A program made the translations under genes and the position numbers. 64,000 nucleotides of DNA from SZUA-442 sp963792405 (GTDB lineage: Bacteria; Actinomycetota; Acidimicrobiia; Spongiisociales; UBA5794): the NCBI GenBank assembly GCA_963792405.1, contig CAWBVU010000005.1, positions 124,001-188,000 of the forward strand. Reading direction: 5' to 3'. Position 1 is the stretch's first letter. Each line of letters opens with the position of its first letter. Below, in pieces: positions 1 through 6,881 of this stretch. The notes beneath the pieces are model-generated. The model had not been told where the DNA came from, ran no database searches, and saw nothing but the letters and a program-made list of their open reading frames with translations.

Positions 1-90
1 CCCCGAGCAGCCCGCCAGCCAGACCGTGGCGACTCGCGCCTTGGCCGCGACCGATGGAGCCTCGGCGGGCGTCGAGGCCGTGTCGCTCAT
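1..90 (-). CDS. hoxY: HoxY, small subunit of NAD-linked [NiFe]-hydrogenase (first 30 codons only)
   Basis: Only the N-terminus lies in the window; the gene continues past the left edge. Translating the reverse complement from the ATG at 90 gives a protein starting MSDTASTPAEAPS and reaching VATVWLAGCSG at the edge. ATVWLxGCSGCHMS is the N-terminal signature of HoxY, where these cysteines bind the proximal Fe-S cluster that takes electrons from the HoxH active site. The start overlaps the hoxU stop in an ATGA arrangement, as expected in a hoxEFUYH operon. HoxH should follow outside the window. The piece is short, but motif and context agree. Confidence 0.85.
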   Translation of the reverse strand, partial: MSDTASTPAEAPSVAAKARVATVWLAGCSG

Positions 91-830
91 CGCACCGCCT
101 CCGGATCCAGCCACTCGCCGCGACGCCTGGCGCTGGCGAGGCGGATGATGATGCTGGTGTCGTGCACCATCTCACCGACCGCCTTGCCCTGATAGGAGAG
201 GGCACCCGTGGGGCACACGACGACGCACTTGCCGCACCAGGTGCACGACGTCGCCTCGCCCCACGGCACGTCCATGTCGGTGACGAGGGTCGCCTGGGCC
301 CCTCGGTAGGCGACGTCCCAGACGTGTGCGCCCTCGATCTCGTCGCACACGCGCACGCAGCGGGTGCAGAGGATGCATCGGTTGGGGTCGAACACGTACT
401 TGGGGTGGGAGGCGTCGACGGCCCTGCGGGGCGCCTGGTAGTCGAAGCGCACGTGATCCATGTGGGTCACCACCGCGACGTCCTGGAGCTCACAGTTGCC
501 GTTCACGACGCACACGGCGCAGACGTGGTTGCCCTCTGCGAACAGCAGCTCAACGATGGCCTTGCGATGGGCGCGGAGCTCGGGGGTGTCCGTCCTGATC
601 TCCATGTCCGCGGCGAGGGCAGTGGCACATGCGGGCCTGAGCCTGTGGTCCTCCGCGACCTGCACGACGCACATCCTGCAACCGCCCCATACCGAGAGGC
701 CCTCCAGGTAGCACAGTGAAGGGATCGGGACTCCCAGCCGCCGTGCGGCCTCCATGACGGTCTCGTCCGCGTACGCCTCGTACTCGACGCCGTCGAAGGT
801 GACGTCCACGGTTGCGCGTCGTTCACGCAT
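87..830 (-). CDS. hoxU: HoxU, Fe-S diaphorase subunit of bidirectional NAD-linked hydrogenase
   Basis: This 247-residue protein is the Fe-S wire between the flavin subunit HoxF and the hydrogenase module, homologous to the N-terminus of NuoG. Visible ligands in order are a plant-type [2Fe-2S] set (Cys40, 51, 54, 68), the His-ligated [4Fe-4S] site (His102, Cys104, 107, 113), and two four-Cys ferredoxin sites (Cys152, 155, 158, 162 and Cys196, 199, 202, 206). It stops where NuoG would continue into its molybdopterin-like region, and that length is typical of HoxU. It overlaps hoxF by 8 bases and hoxY by 4, so translation is probably coupled. Formate dehydrogenase gamma-type subunits are similar, but the HoxY start next door favours hydrogenase. 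Confidence 0.93.
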   Translation of the reverse strand: MRERRATVDVTFDGVEYEAYADETVMEAARRLGVPIPSLCYLEGLSVWGGCRMCVVQVAEDHRLRPACATALAADMEIRTDTPELRAHRKAIVELLFAEGNHVCAVCVVNGNCELQDVAVVTHMDHVRFDYQAPRRAVDASHPKYVFDPNRCILCTRCVRVCDEIEGAHVWDVAYRGAQATLVTDMDVPWGEATSCTWCGKCVVVCPTGALSYQGKAVGEMVHDTSIIIRLASARRRGEWLDPEAVR

Positions 831-2460
831 CGACGACCTCCAGGCCCGAACCGACGAGGAGATCCTCGTACTCCCTTCCGAAGTACTGCAGCGTGCTCAG
901 CACGGGATTCGGCGCCGACTGTCCGAGGCCGCACAGGCTCGTGTCGCGCACGGTCGCACACAGCTGTTCGAGGTGCCGAAGGTCGGTCCACGTGCCGCGC
1001 CCGCCCGTGATCCGCTCGAGGAGCGTGTGGATCTGCACGGTGCCCGCCCGACAGGGCGTGCACTTGCCGCAGCTCTCGTCCATGCAGAACTCCATGAAGA
1101 ACTTGGCGACGTCGGGCATCGAGACGGTGTCGTCCATCACGATCAGGCCACCGGACCCCATGATCGAGCCGAGCTGGCGCAGGCTGTCGTAGTCGACGGG
1201 GGTGTCGAGGAACTCGGCGGGGATGCACCCACCCGACGGCCCACCGGTCTGGGCGGCCTTGAACGTGCCCCCGTCGGGGATGCCTCCGCCGATGTCCTCG
1301 ACGATGGTGCGCAGGGTGATGCCCATGGGCACCTCGATGAGGCCGATGTTGACCAGGTCGCCCGCGAGGGCGAAGACCTTGGTGCCGGTGCTCTCCGACG
1401 TCCCGATGGAGGCGAACCAATCCGCGCCCTTCGTGATGATCGTCGGGATGTTGGCGAGGGTCTCGACGTTGTTGATCATCGTCGGCTTCCCCCACAGCCC
1501 TGCCTCGGTCGGGTACGGCGGGCGAAGCCGAGGGGTTCCCCTCCTGCCCTCGATCGACGCCATCAGCGCCGTCTCCTCACCACAGACGAACGCCCCGGCA
1601 CCGATCCGGACCTCCACCTCGAGGTCGAAGTCCGTCTCGAGGATGCGCCGCCCGAGGAGGCGGTTGCGCCGTGCCACCCGGATGGCCCTGTCGAGCCGTT
1701 CGACGGCGCGCGGGTACTCCGCCCGCACGTAGATGAAGGCACGAGAGGCACCGGTGGCGTAGGCGGCGATCGCGATGCCCTCGATGAGTCGATGGGGATC
1801 GTCCTCCATGACGGTGCGGTCCATGTAGGCGCCGGGATCGCCCTCATCGCCGTTCGCCACCACGTACTTCTGATCCGAGACCGCCTTGGCGAGCAGGGAC
1901 CACTTGCTGCCGGTCGGATACCCCGCACCGCCGCGTCCCCGTATGCGGGATGCCGCGACTTCCTGCACCACCGCTTCGGGCGTCATCTCCGTGAGCACCT
2001 TCCGAAGGGCGCGATATCCGCCGTGGGCGACGTACCCCTCGATGCGGTCGGGGTCGATGACTCCCCCGTTGGCCAACACGACGCGCTCCTGTGCGGAGAA
2101 GAACGGGATCGACGTGTCGAGCACGTTGGTCTCGACCGGTTTGTGGTCCCTGACATGGCTGCGGACGATGTCGACGGCGACGGCCTCGTTCACCGCCTGG
2201 TACATCGTCTCGTCACCACCCCTGCGGAGGAGTCGCACGAGGGGCCCACGGCTGCACAGACCCATGCACCCGGTGGGGATCACCACGGCATCGAGGGCGA
2301 GGTCGGAGGCCTCCACGGTCCTCTCGAGCGCCTGGATCGACGCACCGGCGCCTGCGGACAGGCAGGCGGTCGATGCGCAGGCCTTGATCCTCCACGGGTA
2401 CCTGCTGCGGGCCTCGTGCTCTCGCTCGGCGACATCGTGGAGATCGATCGGCGCGGCCAT
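823..2460 (-). CDS. hoxF: HoxF, NADH/FMN-binding diaphorase subunit
   Basis: HoxF oxidises NADH or reduces NAD+ through FMN in the diaphorase half of the enzyme. The 545-residue product has an N-terminal thioredoxin-fold ferredoxin segment (KACASTACLS, later PTGCMGLCSRG), then the NuoF-like FMN/NADH domain (GRGGAGYPTG, NGDEGDPGAYMDR, GAGAFVCGEETAL), an SLBB segment, and the C-terminal [4Fe-4S] site ESCGKCTPCRAGT with a later Cys. The open frame runs to 2733, but the ATG at 2460 is chosen because it overlaps the hoxE stop by one base (TGATG) and the extra N-terminus is low-complexity arginine-rich sequence. The NuoE-like domain fused to NuoF is normal for HoxF. Confidence 0.93.
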   Translation of the reverse strand: MAAPIDLHDVAEREHEARSRYPWRIKACASTACLSAGAGASIQALERTVEASDLALDAVVIPTGCMGLCSRGPLVRLLRRGGDETMYQAVNEAVAVDIVRSHVRDHKPVETNVLDTSIPFFSAQERVVLANGGVIDPDRIEGYVAHGGYRALRKVLTEMTPEAVVQEVAASRIRGRGGAGYPTGSKWSLLAKAVSDQKYVVANGDEGDPGAYMDRTVMEDDPHRLIEGIAIAAYATGASRAFIYVRAEYPRAVERLDRAIRVARRNRLLGRRILETDFDLEVEVRIGAGAFVCGEETALMASIEGRRGTPRLRPPYPTEAGLWGKPTMINNVETLANIPTIITKGADWFASIGTSESTGTKVFALAGDLVNIGLIEVPMGITLRTIVEDIGGGIPDGGTFKAAQTGGPSGGCIPAEFLDTPVDYDSLRQLGSIMGSGGLIVMDDTVSMPDVAKFFMEFCMDESCGKCTPCRAGTVQIHTLLERITGGRGTWTDLRHLEQLCATVRDTSLCGLGQSAPNPVLSTLQYFGREYEDLLVGSGLEVVDA

Positions 2461-3044
2461 CAGCCCACCACCTCCCCACCGACGGCAACGGGCCCGGACG
2501 TTGCCGCGACGATCCCCTCGACGGCGGCGAGCACCGCCGCCGCGTCCTCCCGTCCCGTGACGACACCGTCGAGCAGCACCACGGGTGCGAGGCCGCACGA
2601 GCCGAGGCAGCGTGCCGTCTTCAACGTGAGCATCCCGTCCTCGGTCGTGGCGCCGGCAGCGACGCCCCAGCGCTCGGAGACGGATCGGACGATGTCGTCC
2701 GATCCCTTGACGAAGCAGGCGGTCCCCGTGCACACCGTGCAGGTGTGCTCACCCGGTGGGTCGAAGGTGAACAGCTGGTAGAAGGTGGCGACGCCGAACA
2801 CACGGGACGGCGGCAGGAGCAGGGCCCTCGCGACGTAGGTCAGGATGCCGTCGTCGAGGTACCCGAAGACGTCCTGGGCGATGTGGAGCGCCTCGATGAG
2901 CTGGTCCTGGTCGTACTGGACACGCTTGAGGAACTTGTCGATGACGAGGAAGCGATCGTCTCCCGAGGGGTGCGGCTCGTCGCGGGCGTCGCGTCCGCGT
3001 GGGGAGGAGCGCTCGTCCGCGCCCGTGGATGCCGTCTCGGTCAT
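2460..3044 (-). CDS. hoxE: HoxE, NuoE-like [2Fe-2S] subunit
   Basis: HoxE is a thioredoxin-fold [2Fe-2S] protein of the diaphorase module. The 194-residue product carries the NuoE-type ligand pairs Cys105-x4-Cys110 (VCTGTACFVKG) and Cys146-x3-Cys150 (CLGSCG). The helical NuoE N-domain (QLIEALHIAQDVFGYL, then PPSRVFGVATFYQLF) comes first, after about 30 polar residues that are probably disordered. It is the first gene of the hox operon and is preceded by the palindrome at 3066-3086, so the operon probably starts here. An E subunit marks the five-subunit HoxEFUYH type (group 3d). Confidence 0.92.
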   Translation of the reverse strand: MTETASTGADERSSPRGRDARDEPHPSGDDRFLVIDKFLKRVQYDQDQLIEALHIAQDVFGYLDDGILTYVARALLLPPSRVFGVATFYQLFTFDPPGEHTCTVCTGTACFVKGSDDIVRSVSERWGVAAGATTEDGMLTLKTARCLGSCGLAPVVLLDGVVTGREDAAAVLAAVEGIVAATSGPVAVGGEVVG

Positions 3045-3065
3045 CGTGTCTCCGCTGTCCAGATT

Positions 3066-3086
3066 TCCTTAGTGTATCACTAAGGA
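3066..3086. promoter_or_regulatory. Perfect 9-bp inverted repeat upstream of hoxE (operator candidate)
   Basis: TCCTTAGTG and CACTAAGGA are perfect inverted arms separated by TAT, lying 22-42 bases upstream of the hoxE ATG. The element is AT-rich in a GC-rich region, and a TACACT -10-like box overlaps it on the minus strand. It could end transcription of the CapA-like gene, which stops 27 bases away, but no T-run follows on either strand. A dimeric repressor or activator site for the hydrogenase operon fits better. The regulator is unknown. Confidence 0.6.
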
Positions 3087-3112
3087 TCTAGATGGCCAGT
3101 GGGCATCCGCCC

Positions 3113-4585
3113 TCACCGCACGACGACGGGCTCGAGGCGACCGTCGTGATCGACATCGCCGCATCCGATGGTCCTCTGCCCCGCGAGCTCGGGAGCCAGG
3201 ACGAACCCGAACCCGCCCCACGTGCCTGCCCCGACGGCGATGACGGATGGATGATCGAGCTTGGTGTATGCGAACACCGCGGACCCATCGCAGGCCATCA
3301 CCGCACCGATCGGGTGGGGCGGACGGCGCGACATCCACACCGGCGATCCATCCGCCGTGAGGACGCCGAGATGCGCGCTCCTACCCTCGGCGTCCGTCGG
3401 CGGCGTCGCGAGTGGATCGGCGTCCCTCACCTCGACGGGGTGCCGGAACGAGAAGAGGGTCTCGAGGGACCCGTCACCGTCGAGGTCGCCTCGGCTCGCG
3501 GCCGTGACCTCACCATCGGGATATGCGAACGGCGACACCGACGTGTCGGATGCCTCGACAGGCCGATCGAGCGACCACCACACCCCGTCGATCATCGCTG
3601 CGTCGCCCTCGGGCGTGCGCCACCCGGCGAGACCCACGCGCATCGCCGTGTTGCGGGTCACGCCGACACGATGTGCGATCAGCCCGTCGCGGTCGACCAG
3701 CACCTCGAGCACCAGCCCCTCCCGTGTCTCGGGGCCGAGCTGATCGAACAGGAGGTTACCGAGGGAGGTGGCGACGACCGCATGGCGACCATCGCCATCG
3801 GGATCCTCCACCTCGATGGGCTGCCCGACGTGGGGCCCATGGCCCCACACGACGTCGACGCCCCACGACACGAGTTCGTCAGCCAGGGGACGGAGGATGG
3901 GGTCGGTGCCGGACCAGTACTCGATGCCTCCGTGGAGGCCGACGACCACCACATCGGCGTCCTGCGTAGCCCTCGCGACGGCGCGCATCGCGCGATCCGA
4001 GTCCCAGACCGCGATGCCGGGCGATGATGGTGTCGCTTCGACCCCCTGGGCAGAGCCATCGATGGCGAGGAAGGCGATGCGGACGCCGCGGACCTCCACG
4101 ATCGTCGGGGTCCATGCATCGTCGATGTCCCCTCCCCCGCCGGACGTCAGGATGCCGACCGCCGACAGGGCGTCGATCGTGTCGATGACGGAACCCCTGC
4201 CCGCATCCCCCGCATGGTTGTTCGCGACCCCGGCGAGGTCGAAGCCCGCCGAGGCGACCAGCTGGGCCACGGAGGGGTCGGCTTCGAGCGCGTACGGATT
4301 GGCCGACGCGTGTGGACGGAGGGTGAGGGGGGACTCGACGTTGGCGGCTGCGATGTCGGCTCGCCGGATCGTCCGGCGAATCCCCTCGAAGATGCCGTCC
4401 GGATCAGCGGCGACGACCGGCGCGACGCCCCGCCCGAGCATCACGTCACCCGCAAGGAGCACACGTACTGCCGTGGTCGGTGGACCACTCGCCGCGTCAC
4501 CGCTCGGGGTGCCACCGCCGTCGGCGCACGACGAGAAGGCGACGGCCGCTGCCGCGACGATCAGGGCTGTGCGTCGAGCCACCAT
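3113..4585 (-). CDS. CapA-family lipoprotein with C-terminal DxDxDG-type repeats
   Basis: The N-terminus is a lipoprotein signal (VAAAAVAFSSC, lipobox Cys at about residue 20) followed by a Gly/Ser/Pro linker. Residues from about 40 match the CapA/PgsA metallophosphatase-like fold: LLAGDVMLGRGV, then ANVESPLT, GVANNHAGDAG, and WGHGPHVGQPIE. CapA proteins take part in poly-gamma-glutamate capsule export or assembly, but many actinobacterial members are of unknown role, and no capB or capC gene is nearby. The last third has two acidic loops, DLDGDGSLE and DVDHDGRLE, like FG-GAP/VCBS calcium-binding blades. It overlaps the DUF3160 lipoprotein gene upstream by 25 bases, so the two are probably co-transcribed and both act on the outer face of the membrane. 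Confidence 0.82.
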   Translation of the reverse strand: MVARRTALIVAAAAVAFSSCADGGGTPSGDAASGPPTTAVRVLLAGDVMLGRGVAPVVAADPDGIFEGIRRTIRRADIAAANVESPLTLRPHASANPYALEADPSVAQLVASAGFDLAGVANNHAGDAGRGSVIDTIDALSAVGILTSGGGGDIDDAWTPTIVEVRGVRIAFLAIDGSAQGVEATPSSPGIAVWDSDRAMRAVARATQDADVVVVGLHGGIEYWSGTDPILRPLADELVSWGVDVVWGHGPHVGQPIEVEDPDGDGRHAVVATSLGNLLFDQLGPETREGLVLEVLVDRDGLIAHRVGVTRNTAMRVGLAGWRTPEGDAAMIDGVWWSLDRPVEASDTSVSPFAYPDGEVTAASRGDLDGDGSLETLFSFRHPVEVRDADPLATPPTDAEGRSAHLGVLTADGSPVWMSRRPPHPIGAVMACDGSAVFAYTKLDHPSVIAVGAGTWGGFGFVLAPELAGQRTIGCGDVDHDGRLEPVVVR

Positions 4586-6771
4586 TGCGGCCGATCCGGG
4601 AGGTCACCAGCGATGATCCGGTCCCACCACTCCTCATCCGTCAGCCGTTCCGCGCGCGGTCCCCAGAACTCGTAATACGAGTACACGACCCCTGTCGCCA
4701 CCCGGAATCGACCGTCGTCGTCGGGTACGAGGACGTGGATCGTGTCGAGGGGACCCGTGCCGAGCTCCAGGACCTCGTCGGCGAACGGGTCGAGGAAGAC
4801 GTCGGCGACAAGGGGAGACGGATCGAGCGATCCCTCGCCGATGGTCTCGAGCAGTGCCGAGATCCACACTCCGATGTCCCCGAGCCAGATGTTGTCCTCG
4901 TCCGAGATCGGGGTGCCTTCGAGCTCGTCGGCGGCGATGCGCTCGAGCCGGTCGAGGATGGTGAGGAGGAACTCGGTGACCCAACGGGTGCGAGCGACGC
5001 CGTACGAGTCAGCCGTGTCGAGGTCGAAGTCGCCATCGGCCATCAGCCCCGCCGAGATGAGCCCGTCACGCATCATCGCGGCCAGCGAGGCGAGCCGACC
5101 GAAGGCCACCGGATCAGGCTCGACCCAGTGGCGAGGCGGAGGGGGCGGCTCGGGAGGCCCCTCACCCTCGGCGATGCCCTGCTTGGCGTAGAGGATCGTG
5201 TCGTGCTTGAGCTCGGTGTAGGAGCCGAGTCCCGTCGTCTGCGATTTCGCCTTCCATGCGTCGTTCCGCATGAACGGCGGGAATGCCTCCTCGTGCTGGC
5301 CCGCCCACACGGGCTCGAGCGCCCACAGCCACCCGTCGTAGACGGTCCGGCCCCAATCGTCGATGGAACGCGCGGCGACCTGATCGCTGAGGTCGTCGAC
5401 CTTCGCCCGGTAGTCGGGGTACGCGGCGTCCTCGCCATCGGAGGCCATGATGTCAGCCGCGTAGTCGGATCCCATGACGCTCGCGAAGTCGAGGGGGGTC
5501 GGCCTGATCCGCTCGCTCACGCCGGGATCGGTGAGCTGGTCGTAGACCCACGAATCGAGGACGAACCTCGCGCCCATCGTGCGCAGCGACGCGCGGGCCG
5601 GGTCGATGCGTACGTCCCGCATCTGCAGCAGCTCGGCACCAACCCCCTCGACGAAGGCGTCGGCGGACAGGTTGCCGAGATCCGCGAGGCCGTTGGGATC
5701 GAGGCGCTCGGCCGCCTCGGCGGCCTCGAACGGCGTGTAGTCGTCCGCCGATCCGACGAGGAAGGCCGTCGGCCCGTAGATCGTCCGCCAGCCGGCCGCG
5801 AGGTCCTCGTCAGTGACGATCAGTCGTGACACCGCGAGGCCCACGCGCAGCGGGGCGGCGTCGGTCACGGGAAAGCCGGTGTTCCCGAGCATCGACATCG
5901 CCTTGAAGTACCGCATCAGCTCCTCGGACCGCGTGTAGTGACCGCGCGGCCTGGCGAGTGAGTAGTCGACGCATGACGCCGGCAGGGCTTCGCAGTCGCC
6001 ACCGACGGTCGGTGAGGCCGCGAGCTCGGTCGCCTGGTCGACGAGCGCCGCCTCCTCGGCGGCGCGGTCCCCGATCGGGCCGACGTCGAGTCCGAGCACC
6101 GTCGCCACAGCCTCGAGGTGTTCCTGGGCCCGGAGTGCGGCGTCGGCGACGGCCGGGTCGGGAGCTCCGGCGGTCTGCACACGCGCCGCCTCGACGAGGC
6201 CCGCAACGAACTCCTCGAGCACGGGGAGGAGGCGATCTGCCTCGGTCTCCCTGAGGACCATGTCGAACACCTGGTGCCAGAGGTGGTACGCCACGTCGGT
6301 GGTCACGAACACGGCGCGCTCGCCGTACGGGCTCAGCTGCTCGTACAGGACGGAGAACTGCGTCCTCCAGCTGAGCTCATCGACCCCGAAACCGCCGTAG
6401 GTGTCGGTGTTCGGCTCGATCACGAACCCGTTGCGCACCAGCGCATCACGGAGATCGGAGGGCACGACGTCGGCGTCGCCTACTCCGGACAGTGACGTGG
6501 GCCAGGCGGGACCCGGATACGTGCCCTCGGTGATGAGCGGGACCTCGGTGAGCTGTGCGTCGAACCCCGTGCTCGTGGTGGGCACGACGGTCGGGACGGT
6601 CGTCGAGGGGGTCGCGTGGCTGGTCGTCACCGGTGCCGTGGTCGCGGGCGATGTCGAAGACGTGGAGGTCACCGTCGACGGGCCGAGGGTCGTCGAGCCA
6701 CCCGACCCGCTGGTACACCCGGCGGCGACCAACGCGACCACCACGCCGACGACGGCGACTCGGCGCATCAT
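4561..6771 (-). CDS. DUF3160-family lipoprotein
   Basis: The product has 736 residues. The lipoprotein signal ends in VAAGC at about residue 19, and a long Ser/Thr/Pro linker follows to about residue 68, as in surface proteins anchored away from the membrane. The rest resembles DUF3160 proteins: FVTTDVAYHLWHQVFDMVLRE near residue 150, then a helical region, and a C-terminal block with HVLVPDDDGRFRVATGVVYSYYEF. The family has no known biochemical role. GGAGGTG lies directly upstream of the ATG. Its 3' end overlaps the CapA-like gene by 25 bases, so the pair is likely one transcription unit, divergent from the cyclase gene. Confidence 0.78.
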   Translation of the reverse strand: MMRRVAVVGVVVALVAAGCTSGSGGSTTLGPSTVTSTSSTSPATTAPVTTSHATPSTTVPTVVPTTSTGFDAQLTEVPLITEGTYPGPAWPTSLSGVGDADVVPSDLRDALVRNGFVIEPNTDTYGGFGVDELSWRTQFSVLYEQLSPYGERAVFVTTDVAYHLWHQVFDMVLRETEADRLLPVLEEFVAGLVEAARVQTAGAPDPAVADAALRAQEHLEAVATVLGLDVGPIGDRAAEEAALVDQATELAASPTVGGDCEALPASCVDYSLARPRGHYTRSEELMRYFKAMSMLGNTGFPVTDAAPLRVGLAVSRLIVTDEDLAAGWRTIYGPTAFLVGSADDYTPFEAAEAAERLDPNGLADLGNLSADAFVEGVGAELLQMRDVRIDPARASLRTMGARFVLDSWVYDQLTDPGVSERIRPTPLDFASVMGSDYAADIMASDGEDAAYPDYRAKVDDLSDQVAARSIDDWGRTVYDGWLWALEPVWAGQHEEAFPPFMRNDAWKAKSQTTGLGSYTELKHDTILYAKQGIAEGEGPPEPPPPPRHWVEPDPVAFGRLASLAAMMRDGLISAGLMADGDFDLDTADSYGVARTRWVTEFLLTILDRLERIAADELEGTPISDEDNIWLGDIGVWISALLETIGEGSLDPSPLVADVFLDPFADEVLELGTGPLDTIHVLVPDDDGRFRVATGVVYSYYEFWGPRAERLTDEEWWDRIIAGDLPDRPQWWLDAQP

Positions 6772-6881
6772 CCACCTCCGAATCGAGGAGGCACGCCCTC
6801 ACGTCGAAGGCTACTCGACGATGCACGTGCGCACGCGGGCATCCCCCACGCTGCCGGGAGGCCCGCCTGTAGTCTCGCCGG

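Noticed and set aside
754..2781. A 675-codon open frame on the plus strand opposite hoxF and hoxE
   Set aside because: It is antisense to well-supported hox genes, and its translation is rich in Arg, Asp, Gly and His without any domain. This is a normal by-product of GC-rich codon bias.
3066..3086. Terminator of the CapA-like gene
   Set aside because: The stem is AT-rich and weak compared with the GC-rich terminators in this window, and no T-rich tail follows. An operator is the better reading.
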